Shown here in pieces: positions 1 through 12,532 of a DNA stretch of 64,000 nt. Under the pieces are notes generated by a model, which worked only from the letters and a program-made list of their open reading frames with translations, was not told the DNA's origin and did not search any database. This stretch comes from Aedes albopictus. Its lineage: Eukaryota > Arthropoda > Insecta > Diptera > Culicidae. The number at the start of each line of letters is the position of its first letter. Positions within the stretch are counted from its first letter, which is position 1. The DNA lies in contig NC_085137.1 in NCBI RefSeq assembly GCF_035046485.1, positions 374,418,706 to 374,482,705 on the forward strand, written 5' to 3'. Both the position numbers and the translations under genes were made by a program.

Positions 1-440
1 TCTTTATTTTCTCGAAGTAAAAAAGACCAATTTCCAATTAGGAAGCATGAACTAACCCTAATATTCAAATTTGATCTTTTGACAAGATGGTTGGCATGAA
101 TTTATCAACCTAATTGTTATTGGTAGCAAAGTTTGATATTCACGCAAAAAGTTACGCGTGAAATGTGTCAAATGCCAAAAATAGGTAAATTGGCAAATAC
201 AGGGGATAGACAAAATGATCAGGGTTGTATCCACATGTCTAGAACGAAAAAGAGACAGCATACTTGAACTTATTAACCTATGTGAAATGTTTCAGCTTTT
301 GCAAATGTTTGCATTACACACTTCTTGTATTTTTTTTTGTCCTTTAAAGTGAGTAATTACAAGCTTTTGTTTTTCTAACGGATATTTTGTTTAATTCAGA
401 TAGATCCTAATTTTCACCACTTCCACAAGTATTTACCAAT
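1..440. other. AT-rich sequence, no gene seen
   Basis: I see no convincing coding sequence, RNA gene or terminal repeat here. The open frames are short and AT-biased. Confidence 0.6.
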
Positions 441-2345
441 TACTCTGTGCTCAAGCTTATTTTATCGGAAGACGCTGCGGTGAAAAGGTCCTTCGTCGAG
501 GAGCTAGAGAACCGTGCTGCAAATATTCCAGAAGGTGGAAGCGTAGAAGATCAATGGAGCGCCATCAAGTACGCCTGCATCGCCTCCGGCGAGAATAATT
601 TGGATGAGCTACGCACCCAAAGAAAGCAGTGGATTACAGATGATACCTGGAGGAAGATAGAGGAGCAAAGGAACGCCAAAGCCGCGATAGAGCGAGCGAA
701 AACACGAGGAGCCAAAGCCGTAGTCCGTCAGCGCTACTCGGTTCTCGTGAAGGAAGCGAAACGCTCATGTAGACGAGACAAAAGAGCGTGGGCGGACTTC
801 CTTGCCAACGAAGGCGAGAAAGTCGCAAACACAGGCGACATCCGTCTCCTCTACAATGTCTCACGTCGCCTTAGTAGGACAAAGATGTATGCTACAATGC
901 CCGTGGAAGACACGTCTGGACAGTTACTGACCGACCCGGCTGTCAAGGGTTCGACGCATTATCCGTATCAACACCAAAGCAGTGCAGGAGATAGAAACAG
1001 CCATCCGTAGCATGAAATCGAACTGGGCCCCAGGGGTCGATCGCATATCAGCTGAGATGCTCAATGCTGACCCCGTAGTAACCGCACAACTAGTGCATCA
1101 ATTATTCTGCAACATATGGAAAACCACGACATTTCCGGCCGACTGGATGCAAGCCGTCTTAGAAAGGTACCCAACTCTCCGGCGGCAGCAAGCAGGACTC
1201 CGTGCCGGACGATCCTGTGTGGACCATATTTTCACGCTCCGTATCATTCTGGAGCAAATCAATGAATTCCAAGAGTCTCTCTACCTGGTGTTCATTGATT
1301 ACGAAAAAGCTTTCGACCGTCTCAACCATGGAAACATGGGTGTCCCTGAGAAAATCATCGGCCTTATTGAAGCACAGTACAGAGCATTTTCGTGCAGAGT
1401 TTTGCACAACAGTGTTTTGTCCGATCCCATCCGGGTCGTTCCTGGAGTGAGGCCAGGATGTATCCTCGTCGTAATCGACGAGATCCTGGATGGTACGATT
1501 GACCGTGAACCAAATCGTGGATTGCTGTGGCAGCCCATTACCATGGAGCACCTAAATGACTTCAAATTGGCTGATGACGTTGATCTCCTAGTTCAACGAT
1601 GCTCTGATATGCAGAGCAAGCTCGATGATCTTGCCTCAGCGGCCAGTCTTACCATCAACGTCAACATGACGAAATCGTTGGATGTAAACACGGTCAACCC
1701 TTCCAGCTTTACGGTAGCTGAGCAATCATTGGAAAATGTTGAAAAATTCTAATATCTTGGTAGACAAATGGCGGCCGAAGGCGGCGCCAAGATCGACAGG
1801 TGCACGGTACAAGAAGACGCAGGCTGCTTCTGCGAGTATAAGAAATGTATGGAAAAACAACCAGATCAGTCGACGCGCCAAAATCCGAATTTTCAACTCG
1901 AACGTGAAATCTGTGCTGCTATACACCAGTGAAACCTGGTGTGTATCAGTGGAGAACACTCAACGGCTGCAAGTCTTCATCAATAGATGCCTGCGATATA
2001 TAATTAGTGCATGGTGGCCTCACAATTGGATCTCCAACATGGAGCTCTATCGTCGATGTCATCAAAAGCCGATAGCGACAGAAATTAGGGAGCGAAAGTG
2101 GAGATGGGTCGACCACACTCTACGCAAGGGCGAGATCGAAATCTGCAAATAAGCGTTTGATTGCAACCCAGCAGAACATCGCTGCAGAGGCAAACCCAGA
2201 GGCTCATGGTGGCGCAGCCTCAACAACGAAATCAAGCAATTTGACAGAAATTTGACCTGGCACAGGTCAAGGCGATGGCTGGCAATCGCCCAGGATGGAA
2301 ATCTTTCAATTAGGCCCTCTGCACCACCGTGGGTGCCTAGGACTG
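440..2345 (+). pseudogene. Decayed non-LTR retrotransposon (linker, RT and C-terminal region)
   Basis: Three plus-strand frames read in the order of one LINE ORF2. The first (447-1010, nominal GTG start) is a basic linker rich in R, K and E after the endonuclease. The second (982-1752) is reverse transcriptase, with RT entry motif SNWAPGVDRIS, finger motif LRAGRSCVDHI, palm motif FIDYEKAFDRLNH and a degenerate LADDVDLL catalytic box. The third (1736-2152) is the C-terminal region with ETWCVS, RCLRYII and RKWRWVDHTLRKG. The frame changes near 1000 and 1745. The stretch expected between the FPADWMQ motif and RRQQAG is missing, so a deletion removed part of the RT fingers. No endonuclease domain is visible upstream. 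This resembles CFDP2-like endonuclease-RT elements widespread in insects, but I do not assign a clade. It is non-functional as it stands. Confidence 0.85.
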
Positions 2346-2540
2346 AAAGTAAGTGGCAGAGGACTTTAGGGAGTTTCAGGCGCGTTTTCGGGGTTCTCAG
2401 GAAGGGCGTTTCATGGAGGTCTCTTTGGCGTACAATGAGGTCTTCTACTACTTCCTAATACTTCCTGATATCACCTTCAGACTTCCTCAATTCTTCTGTG
2501 GCCCACAGAGGGGTTCCCAGGATAGCCATATCCGAAATGC

Positions 2541-5500
2541 AGCGGCATAGATACGGAACTGATAAACATGGAGTTCGAATAAAAGATGTTGACACATTTT
2601 CAGCTGACATTTCCATCCATTATATAATTAGATGTTTACTTTTCAACATTTCACACGGTTTATTTGTTGAGTTTCACTGGTTTATTGTATATCAGGATTG
2701 ATCGTTTTGTTTTTATGGTTTCATTTGAAGTCAGATTCTTGTGAACATGTACTACCATTTACTGTATCTTTCTGTTGTAATATTATATTATAATAAGTTG
2801 GATTTTTCAAAACGGCATCATATTCTCCAATGTTTTTTGGTTATTTACTTCTTTGGCACCAATGCTGTAGGAGTTGAGAAAAAATTACTAAAATTCGTGA
2901 AAGCCAAATGTGGCCTAAAACCTAGCTTTTCGGGTGCAATCACGCTTTGGCGCGCAAAAAGTGGCATCGCGTCAGCACTGATATGATAGCCAACACCTGT
3001 CATCGCGCTTGTTTGTTATCACCCGTGGTAGGGGGTAGCCAAGGCAAACTACAAGGAAGCAAAGCTACTACGTTCAGTACAATTTCGCGGCACAACGTGA
3101 TTGCCTCCAAAAAGCTAGTTTTTAGGCCACATTTGGCTTTCATGAATTTTAGTTATTTTTGCTCAACTCCCACAGCATTGGTGTCAAAGAAGCAAATAAC
3201 CAAAAAACATTGGAGAATATGATGCCGTTTTGAAAAATCGAACTTATTAAGTATATTAGGGTGTTCCAGAACGAAATCTATCAAAAATTCAACTTTTTAA
3301 GGTTTTTCTGATTACAAAAGTGATAATTACACATGTTTCCTTCAATTTTATTGGCACACGTTGTTCGGAGAAGTTGTAGCAAACAAGTACTGCTTTCAAT
3401 TTCTGCCGAAAGAATTAAGTTTTGACATGTTTCAGTATAGTTATGATTTTTTGAATTTCAAAAATTGTCGAAAAACACAAAATTGATTTGATGCACATCT
3501 TAATTTCAATGGATTTGGCTGAAATTTTGACCAGATACTTCTTTTAGGATGCCAATCAAAATATGGGGGTGGACTTGAGAATCAGAGAACATTTTTGAAA
3601 AGCTGGACAGGCCTAACGTGCATGCATAGCTTTATCTCTCTGTTGTAAATATCTCAACTGGACATTAGGCTCCAATTTCAAATCGATCCGTTCGTAAAAT
3701 ATATATTTCTAACACGTGATTTTGCTTGCCCTGTTGATGGATCTAATTTGTTGAGTGTTGATATTATTCCCCAAGTATATTATGTTTTCAGGAGTTCTCT
3801 TCTGGATCAGTTAGTTAGTGTAATGCACATAGTTAGTTTATTGATTTTGTTCTGCACATCGAACCATATCGTAGCTCCATTCAATACTCCATACTCTTAT
3901 GTATAGTTATTGTAAAAGTGATATGACCAGCATATCAAAGTCAATTAATTGTTTCCTTCCGGCTAATAAAATCTACGCTAATTCTGGCTCAATGAGCCAT
4001 AACTTATCTTCAACTGGGATAGGAAAGGAAGTGGTGGCATCAAGCCATTATTTACCACAGATTAAACAAATACAGACGTTAAAACAGTTTCCAGATAATT
4101 GTGCTGGCATTTATCCATTTTTTTTTTAATTTCGATCTGAATGATTGCAATCACAGAGCAGTAGTGTTTAGACCAAGTTGGTATTAGTTTTCCATGCTTG
4201 AATCAACGCCATTCCAAGAAGATGAACATCCGTAAATCCCTAACTAAACGATTAGTGAGATTGGTAACCGTTTGATATACTTAAACTAAACAAAGTTATG
4301 TACAAGTTGTATACGCTTATTCATTATTCAATTTCTGTTTCAAGTTTTTAAGTTATCATTATTGATTTATTAATATAACATTTACGCATACTTCCATCAG
4401 TATATTTTATTATAAGCCACTTAGTACACTCTTTTATGGATAATATTTTGAATACCCTGCAAACATTAAATTAGTTGAACTCTTCGTGGTTCTGATAATT
4501 AACCTTTTTTGACGTAAGGATAATGTTAGATAATTGAACTAACAATGTGCAATTTCTGTTTTTTTTGGTTACCACTGACACAAGTTTACTTAAGATGTAA
4601 AACAATCATGGATTTTGTTTACTTTCTCTTGACCAGTATGTTTAAGCTTTTTTGAGGCTGGAAGACAACAACGATGTACTACCTTGATTAGTATTACGAG
4701 CATGATTCTTGTTTTGAACGAGTTTTCCTGCAAGGTATTAAATAACAGTAATAATAAGGAAGTTAACAGGGTCTGAATGCCATAAGTAATCCTATTCAAA
4801 AACAAATGTTTAAGGCTCCGATTGATTCCATTCATTTTGTATTCGTGCGTGCTCACTTCTAACAAAACAATAAAATAAAAAGAAACAAAATAAACAGCGC
4901 TTCAATCTTTTGTTTTAGGACGAAATTGGGAGCCGCATGCTTAATAAGGGAACCAATACCCTAAACGTTTCAAAATCAGCCAATACTATTAAAATCATAC
5001 ATTAAGTCAGTTGTACTTTAATAATTTGTTTGGTTGAACTCAAATAATATCACGCGAAGGACTGCTGAAACAAAAAAAAAAGCCGCTAGAAAGCGCCACT
5101 CACTTTCAGCAAGAAGGTGCTTGTTTTAGAGTAAATGATAAAATATTGTTGAATGTTGCAAAGTTTTAGCTACTTTTTCAAATTTGGACAAAAAACCAAC
5201 GTACTTTTGTTATTTTCCACCAAATTTTTTTAACACCCATTTTTTTCTGCGCGGCGGATGCGTATTTATTTATGTTATTTAAGCAGCAAGTTGCAAAATT
5301 ATGATTTTTTCAGCACAAGTCATACATTTATCCAACGAGGCTTGTCGCGGTCAAGGTCAAGGCATAGGTCAAAGATTCGCCTGAAATGCTGGCGATGAAT
5401 CCATGGCGTTTGTTTACTTCGTTAAAGTTCAATCTTTTGAAAGCCGGCAATCAAAAGAGATTCATATGCGAAAAAATATGCTTCATTCAAAAAGCCAGTC

Positions 5501-5620
5501 CACATTTTCTGAAATGTTATGAAAATACGTACTGGCGCGTCTCCAAATTCTATTACAATCAACTGTTGGTCGCAAGCCGAAATGGTTTGAGAACCTCTGT
5601 TTTAGATAATCCACAATAAC
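2541..5620 (+). repeat. Paralogous segment, copy A
   Basis: Long stretches align in the same orientation with copy B at 13330-19840. Examples are the blocks starting AACATGGAGTTCGAATAAAA (A about 2570, B about 13360), the block around ATTAATTGTTTCC (A 3942, B 13885), the block with TCTGAATGCCATAAG (A 4770, B 17130) and GGTCGCAAGCCGAAA (A 5567, B 19805). No protein is visible. The pair could be a segmental duplication or two copies of one large non-coding repeat. Copy A carries its own insertion at 2781-3648. Confidence 0.75.
2781..3648. mobile_element. Insertion with a long foldback, flanked by 10-bp direct repeats
   Basis: The direct repeat TCTGTTGTAA at 2771-2780 and 3639-3648 brackets about 858 bp that is absent from copy B, where one such repeat is present near 13570. 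The left half is a foldback whose arms (2792-2955 and 3086-3248) match closely over about 160 bp, with tips AATAAGTT and AACTTATT. The right part (3260-3640) is unique. No transposase is visible. It may be a foldback plus a second fragment that arrived together. Confidence 0.65.
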
Positions 5621-5848
5621 TGGTTCACGCTATGTCTACAGGGAAGTATTATGAAAAGTGAATGTACCCCCATGTTATTCCCTTGAATATGTAGTAGGTT
5701 TGAACCTCTAGTTTCAGAATTGGTGCGGCTTAATATTTCATATTGAGTTTTTTGATATTTTTAATTTTTTTCCTATTTTCTGTTCTGAATTATTTCCTAT
5801 TTTTCCTATTCATTTCATTTCATTTCATTTATTTAGTTAACATCAAAT

Positions 5849-7342
5849 TCATGATAATACTGAATCAACAATTTGCCGCCATAATACTCGATTTGCAGCT
5901 GCAGCTCTCCAACGTCGGTCACGCCCAACACTCGCCAGATCACGCTCCACCTGGTCCGCCCATCGTGCTCTCTGCGCTCCACGCCTTCTTGTACCAACCG
6001 GATGGTTAGCAAACACCAACTTTGCAGGGTTGTTGTCCGGCATTCTTGCAACATGCCCTGCCCATCGTATCCTTCCGGCTTTGGCCACTTTCTGGATGCT
6101 GGGTTCGCCGTAAAGTGCAGCGAGCTCGTGGTTCATCCTTCTCCGCCACACACCGTTCTCCTGCACGACGCCAAAGAACGTCCTTAGCACGCGTCGCTCG
6201 AAAACTCCGAGTGCTTGAAGGTCCTCCTCGAGCATCGTCCATGTCTCGTGTCCGTAGAGAACCACCGGTCTTATTAGCGTCTTGTACATGGTACATTTGG
6301 TGCGGGGGTGATTCTTTTTTGACCGCAGTTTCTTCTGGAGCCCATAGTAGGCACGACTTCCACTGATGATGCGGCTTCGTATTTCACGGCTCACGTTATT
6401 GTCAGCCGTTAGCAAGGAACCGAGGTAGACGAATTCTTCTACCACCTCGAAAGTATCCCCGTCTATCGTAACATTGCTGCCAAGGCTTGTCCTGTCTCGC
6501 TCAGTCCCACCTACCAGCATGTACTTTGTCTTAGCCGCATTCACCACCAGTCCGACCCGACTTGCTTCACGTTTCAGGCGGGTGTACAGCTCTGCCACCG
6601 TTCCAAATGTTCTAGCAATAATATCCATGTCATCCGCAAAACAGACAAATTGGCCGGATTTCGTGAAGATCGTACCCCGGCTGTTGAGCCCGGTTCGTCG
6701 CATAACACCTTCCAGGGCGATGTTGAAGAGTAGGCAGGAAAGTCCATCACCTTGTCGTAGTCCCCGTCGAGATTCGAATGAACTGGATAGTTCACCCGAA
6801 ATCCTTACACTGTTCTGCACACCGTCCATCGTTGTTCTTATCAGTCTGGTAAGCTTCCCGGGAAAGCTGTTCTCGTCCATGATTTTCTATAGCTCTGTGC
6901 GGCCGATACTGTCGTATGTCGCTTTGAAGTAGATGAACAGGTTTTGCGTTGGGACCTAGTATTCACGGCATTTCTGGAGCATTTGCCGTACGAAGAAGAT
7001 CTGGTCCGTTGTCGATCGGCCGTCGATGAAACCGGCTTGGTAACTTCCCACGAACTCATTTACTTCAGGTGAAAGACGACGGAAGATGACCTGGAATAGC
7101 ACTTTGTAGGCGGCATTCAAAATGGTGATCGCTCGAAAGTTCTCACACATTAACTTGCCGCCTTTCTTGTGGATGGGACAGATTATCCCTTCCTTCCACT
7201 TCTCTGGTAGCTGTTCGGTTTCCCAGATCTTGACTACTAACTGGTGCAGACAGGTGGCCAACTTTTCCAGGCCCATCTTGATGAGTTCTGCTGCGATACC
7301 GTCTACCAACCGCTTTGTTGTTTTTGAGCTGGTGAATGGCAT
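5849..7342 (-). pseudogene. RTE reverse transcriptase, frameshifted
   Basis: The N-terminal RT half (7342-6956) shows EKWKEGIICPIHKKGG, CENFRAITILN and GFIDGRSTTDQIF. The C-terminal half (6880-5849) shows GLRQGDGLSCLLFN, the catalytic box CFADDMDI, the FVYLGS primer-grip motif, VLYGHETW and the RIRWAGHVARM region. A break lies between 6956 and 6880, where the FIDFKAAYD-type block is disrupted. The aspartates of the FADD box are intact, so decay is by frameshift and stop, not loss of the active site. Confidence 0.88.
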
Positions 7343-8646
7343 CCTTAACTTCCTTCAGCGTGGGAGTTGGTTCGTTCCCGTCCTCTGCTGCACCAACATA
7401 GTCATTTCCTCCGCTGCCTTGGTCCTCCGTGCCTACATTCTCTTCGCCATTCAGGTGCTCGTCGAAGTGCTGCTTCCACCTTCCGATCACATCACGTTTG
7501 TCCGTCAGAAGGCTCCCGTCCTTATCCCTGCAGATTTCGGCTTGCGGTACGTAGCTTTTGCGGGATGCGTTGAGCTTCTGGTAGAACTTACGTGTTTCTT
7601 GTGAACGGCACAGCAGTTCCACTGCATCCTTCTCCTCTAGAACCGCTCTGCACTCCTCGTCGAACCAATCGTTTCGTCGACTCCGTTCTACGTACCCGAT
7701 AGTGCTCTCGGCTGCGTTGTTGATGGCTGCTTTGACTGTACTCCAGCAGTCCTCTAGAGGGGCCACATCGAGCACACCCTCGTCCGGCAACGCTGCCTCG
7801 AGATTCTGCGCGTATGTGGTGGCGACATCTGGTTGCTTCAGTCGCTCTAGATCGTATCGAGGCGGCCGCCGGTACTGTACATTCTTAATAACGGAGAGTT
7901 TTGGGCGCAGTTTAACCATCACCAGGTAGTGATCAGAGTCGATATTAACGCCACGATAGGTCCTGACGTCGATAATGTCGGAGAAGTGCCGTCCAACAAT
8001 CAGAACGTGGTCGATTTGCGATTCCGTTTGTTGTGGTGATCTCCAGGTGTGACGATACGGGAGGCTGTGCTGGAAGAAGGTGCTACGAATGGCCATGTTC
8101 TTGGAGGCGGCGAAATCGATGGTGGGCGCTGAACTTTCCAATCGTCGGTCTGAATTCCTCCTCCTGGCCTACCTGGGCGTTTAGGTCCCCTATGATGATC
8201 TCGACGTCGTGGTTTGGGCAGCAGTCGTACTCGCGTTCGAGCTGCGCGTAAAATCCGTCTTTGTCATCATCAGTGCTTCCGGAGTGAGGGCTATGCACGT
8301 TTATTATGCTGATGTTGAAGAATTGGCCCTTGATCATGTGCAGGTGCACATTCTTCCGTCGATCGGCCACCAACCGATCACGCGCCTCTGCATGTCGCCC
8401 ATCACTATAAAAGCTGTTCCCTGCTCACGTGTGTTGCCGCAACCCTGGTAGATGGTATGATTACCTCTAAACGTTCGCACCATAGATCCTGTCCAACACA
8501 CCTCCTGCAGCGCTACGATTCCGAACCCACGGTCCTTCAGTATATTGGCGAGTATGCGGGTGCTCCCGATGAAGTTGAGAGATCTGCAGTTCTACGTACC
8601 GAGCTTCCAACCGCAAGTCCCTTTTCGTCGCTGTAGTCGTCGCCAT
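7143..8646 (-). pseudogene. RTE endonuclease and linker, frameshifted
   Basis: Apurinic-type endonuclease pieces read from about 8646 down to 8083, with FNISIINVHSPHSGS and VEIIIGDLNAQVG (the GDxN metal and phosphate motif). They continue in another frame at 8141-7143 with QTESQIDHVLI (the IDH motif) and SDHYLVM (the SDH catalytic motif). The linker that follows (RNDWFDEECRAVLEEK) is typical of RTE. Frames change near 8110 and again near 7330, and a stop lies near 8490, so no intact protein can be made. Confidence 0.85.
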
Positions 8647-8819
8647 TGGTATCGGTTCGCATTCTTCTCTTGTTGATTTTTCGGTGCTAGTCTTTTTTAC
8701 GGCTGGCTCGCAGGGCCTGACTCCAACCCACTAACTCAGGGAACTGGGCTTACCTTCTCGGAAGCTACGGGTTCTGCATTGTCATTTCTTCCAACTACAG
8801 TGCTAAATGGCTAGGCTCA

Positions 8820-9240
8820 AGCACCAGCCTTTCGCAGAAGTTCCAAAGGAGCTCTTTTGAGAGTTTCCTCGAGGAGTTTCTTTAAGAATCAGTCGTTTTT
8901 TTCAGGATTTATTTCGAGAGTTCTTACAGCTATTTCTTTAACAGTTCTGAAGAATACCAGAAATTCTTTCGAGACTTTAGGAGGCATTAGGAGTTCCTTT
9001 AAAAAATTCCTTCAAGAGTTTTACTATCAATAATTTCAGTTTCTTCAGTAGTTTCTACGGAAATTCTTTGGTGAGTTTGTGCAAGTACTCATCTAGGAGT
9101 TCCTCCTGCATTTTTCCTGCATTTCTTCGGGAAATTCGTTAAAGGATTTGTCCGGAAATTCAATCACGATTTTTTTTTCAGGAATTCCTTCAAGAGTCTC
9201 TCCAAGAGTTTCTTCTGCAATTCCATCAAGCTGGATCGTG
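8820..9240. repeat. Degenerate short-period repeat (GGAATTYCT-like)
   Basis: Words such as AGTTYCTT, AGGAATTCCTT and GAGTTTC recur every 10-15 bases without an exact unit. The same texture appears at 10300-11080, 11290-12100 and 47980-50160. No gene is visible. Confidence 0.5.
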
Positions 9241-9392
9241 TTACTTCATCTAAAATTTACTATAAAACGCTATATTTTTCCAAGCTTACTTCAAAAGCTT
9301 TACAAGAAATGCATGCATACATTTTATATGAAGATATGTGGGGATTCCTAAAAGACAAACGTCTTCAAATCCCAGTTCAACATTACACCAGA

Positions 9393-9994
9393 TAGAGATG
9401 AGAAAACTGATTCAATTTTGAGAGCGAATCGTTCCCGATTCACTCTCAAAAAAGAGTCGACTCTTTTGTTCGATTCAATAAGTCATTTCCGGAATTTGAT
9501 GAAAAATTTCGTTTTTCGAGCCGAGTCCTTCCTTATATGTCCAGTTTTTGAGAAAATCTGCTCTCTTGGTACAGACAACAACGTCGAATTAACAATCATA
9601 GCATGACGTGATAAAATGCGATTTAACCGTTATGTGGCCGGCAAACTTTTTGCTTTTTTCTACACCGTGTATTTTAAATGGGTGCTGGGTACCCGGGTAC
9701 CCTGCCGGCCACATAAGGGTTAACACAGATTTTTGTTCCTGCCACTAAAGAATCGAATCACTGGTGCAAGTCAGCCACACAATAAACTAACAAAAAAAAT
9801 ATCTAACGGCAATCTAACGGTGTTCTGCGTCTAATTATTATGAAAGTGCGTAATCAGCTAATTCTTTTCGGCAGATTGTTGGACTCGTTATGAACTTCAC
9901 TGAATCGTAACTCTTTTGAAAAGAATCATGGTTCACTCACTCGATTTCGCGAGTCAATTCTTTGAGTTGATTCGCGAGTGAGTTGCCCATGTCT
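9393..9994. mobile_element. hAT-like MITE
   Basis: The ends are TAGAGATGAG on the left and GCCCATGTCT on the right, an imperfect inverted repeat of the TAGA(G/C)ATGGGCA type common in hAT elements. The flanks carry ACACCAGA at 9385-9392 and 9995-10002, an 8-bp target duplication. The interior has complementary GATTC-rich sequence near both ends and no transposase. Confidence 0.7.
9623..9723. mobile_element. Small TTAA-ended inverted-repeat insertion nested in the hAT-like MITE
   Basis: TTAACCGTTATGTGGCCGGC on the left pairs with GCCGGCCACATAAGGGTTAA on the right with one mismatch, around a loop that itself contains the palindrome GGGTACCCGGGTACCC. It is about 100 bp and lies inside 9393-9994. 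Confidence 0.6.
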
Positions 9995-10299
9995 ACACCA
10001 GAACTTCAGGTGCACAAATCTTAAAAAACGAACTTCTAACGATAGTGTAATTTTATTTTGTCCTGTTCACTTGTAATAAGTTTAAAATAAGAAGATCCAA
10101 TGCACTGATTTGATTTTCAAAGAGATTTGAGCTCTCAAAATCTTGAGTAGATGCAAAAGATGGCCATTGTGGCGACCATCTTGAGATTCTAACAAGTGTG
10201 TCCTGAACGAATTCCATCGTGACATTTTAAAAGAAAAAAACGCACAAATTTCATTATAATTTTCCGTATATTATTTTATTTAAAAACATTCCTGAACTG

Positions 10300-12110
10300 A
10301 ACTAAATTGTTTCAGATTTTATTTTCAAAATCCACCTGAAATTCTTAAAACTGTGATATTTTTTGAAGGATTTCTTCTGCTGGATTTTTCCTGTAAAACT
10401 TTAATATTTTTCTGAATCTTTAAGACACAATATTTTTTTCCCTGGTTTCATAAAATGATGGGAGAGCCTTTCAAGCATTTCTCAACATTACAGGAGAAAC
10501 ACTGGAAGAATCCCTTATTGGGACTTCTAAAGGAATCGCAAGGAAAACTCCTGTAGAAATTTATGTCTATATCGTGTAGAACAAATCCTAGGTGAAAATC
10601 ATGCATTGAACTCCTGGAGGAATTCTATGTGGAACTCCCAGAGAAGAATAATCGGCGGAACTCTCAAAGGGATTACACTAGAGTTTCTGGTGCAGTTTCT
10701 GGAAGTAAGATTTGTCAGCGGAACTTCAGAATGAACTCTCGGCGCTGAACGCTCCAATAGAAGGATCTCCCAGCAACTGTAGGGAACATATATCTGAGAG
10801 ACACGAGAAAATTTAACGGATTAACTCCAGGAAAAGTCTTTAGAGGAACTCTTGGATTTCTCAAAAGAATTTGTGGAAGAATTCTTAAATCATCTCCTAG
10901 TAGAATTCTCGAATGAACTCCTTGAATAATGTTCCTAGTAATTGTTAAGAGCACTTTTCAAAGAAGTTTCTGAAAGATTTCTGGAGGAAATACTGGAAGT
11001 TATCTTGGAGATAATCCAGGTTATTCCCACAGGAATTCCTCGAAGACTTCGATGAAATTTATTCTTCTTTTTTATGCCTTGCATAAAAATAGGGAGAGCT
11101 ATTCATTACCAATCAATAATATTCAAAGGATAATAACGGTGACTATGGCGGACGGGAGAGTAAAAGGAGGTCCTAGGAAGATCTAATGGAGGGAAGTGCA
11201 TTTTTTTTTTAAGCCTGATTTATGTGTATTTTAACTTAATTGGTAATTCTACTCTCATGGGAATGGATAATGGGCAATCTAGAGTGTGCAATAGAGGGTC
11301 TTATGGAGTATTTTACATGGGTTTCGGGAGGATTTCGGGAAGTTTCAGAAATTTTTTGAAGAATTTTCGGGGGTTTCATGAATTATGAAAGGTTATTTTT
11401 TTATCTGCATTAACGAGATTATTAGCACTGGGCTATTGTTCACCTCGAGATCCAGGCTTTACTTTCCTTCCGAAGGGTGAACTCACATTTTGTGAGTTTG
11501 TCGGGAGTGGGATTCGATTCCAGATCCTCGGCGTGATAGTAACGTGCTTTAACCATCACACCAGGTCCGCTCCACGTTCAAAAGATGTTTCACGAGGTTT
11601 CATTTCGATGGGTGCCAGGGTTGTCATGAAGTTCGGAGGGCTCCTGAGATCTTAGCGGGAGTCGGGGTGTTTCAGAACTTTTCAGTGAGTTTTAGGGCGC
11701 TTCAGGAAGTTTTAGGACATCTCAGGAGGTTTCATGGGGTATTCTAGGGCATTCAGAGGGTCTCAGGAGAATTCAGGAGAGTTTCAGAGGATTACATAGG
11801 CATTTCAGTGGAACTGAAAAGGATTCAGGGTGGTGTCAGGGACGTTTAAGGGAACACGCTGCGTTGGGTATTATCTTCCACTCTTCTCCCTAAATTTACT
11901 CTTGTGATTTGAAGAATATAGGGTCTGGGACCATTTGGTCACTTTTATTTCTACTGAACAAAGAAACCTGAAAATGGGTGGATATAAGGGAATCACAGGA
12001 GGTATCAGACCACGTCGCAGGGGGCTTGCAGAGAGTTTCATAGGATCTCAGGGACATTTCAGTAGATCTCATAAGGATTCAGGGTTATAACATAAGCGGA
12101 TCTCTGGCTC
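10300..12110. repeat. Degenerate purine-rich repeat tract
   Basis: This is about 1.8 kb in which GGAATTCTT, CTGGAGGAA, TTTCAGGAG and GGATTTC-like words recur on an irregular 9-15 base spacing. It has no stable reading frame and no exact unit. A SINE (11450-11585) lies inside. A fragment near 11925 (GGGTCTGGGACCATTTGG) matches the tip of the foldback MITE at 49045-49257. Confidence 0.5.
11450..11585 (-). mobile_element. tRNA-related SINE fragment
   Basis: Read on the minus strand, CTGGTGTGATGGTTAAAGCA resembles a pol III A box and is followed by a B-box-like GAATCGAATCCC (plus strand 11509-11521). The sequence ends near CAAAATGTGAGTTCACC. It does not fold as a functional tRNA as it stands and fits a mosquito tRNA-derived SINE. 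Confidence 0.6.
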
Positions 12111-12322
12111 AAAAAGTTGAAGCCTTTTCGATTTCGTATGCTGGTATAAGGGGTACCGAAAGGTCAAATACGTTATACCATTATCACCATATCGTTTTTC
12201 AACATGTCGTGAAGTAAAACAAAGACCTCATAGATCTAGACTGGCAGCACGTGGAAATAAAGAATAAAGTAGTGATGAAGCTTTGTAAAGTTTGGTCTCG
12301 AATACGTTTGTCAACCTCATTT

Positions 12323-12532
12323 GGACAAGGTATTTGGAGTACATTGCTCAAAATTTCTAGAGCACCGTTTTTAGAACCGTTGAACGGATTTGGATGCAAA
12401 TGCATCACGCTAATTGTTCAGTGGTTGTGAACAGCGTGATGCATTTTAATCCAAATCCGTTCAACGGTTCTAAAAAACGGTGCTCTAGAAATTTTGAGCA
12501 ATGTACTTCAAATACCTTGTCCTTAAAAACGA
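12323..12532. mobile_element. Foldback (inverted-repeat) element
   Basis: Arms of about 88-100 bp (12323-12410 and 12433-12532) are nearly perfect complements. Each contains GGACAAGGTATTTG, TCTAGAGCACCGTTTTT and CCGTTGAACGGATTTGGAT or its complement, around a loop of about 22 bp. No protein and no clear target duplication are seen. Confidence 0.75.

Larger units (their letters stand above)
5811..8760 (-). mobile_element. RTE-clade non-LTR retrotransposon, JAM1-like, nearly full length but broken
   Basis: On the minus strand the order is endonuclease, linker, RT, short 3' UTR, then a 3' tail of repeated AAATG (5811-5834). A single-ORF organisation of about 3 kb and a short tandem-repeat tail are typical of RTE elements, and the RT C-terminus resembles mosquito JAM1. 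The coding sequence is split over several frames. The 5' end is unclear and is placed near 8760, beyond a possible ATG at 8646. The last 0.3 kb recurs at 26322-28116. Confidence 0.85.

Noticed and set aside
7122..7604. Plus-strand frames over the RTE element (for example 7122-7604)
   Set aside because: They are antisense to the endonuclease-linker-RT coding strand and have no family motifs.
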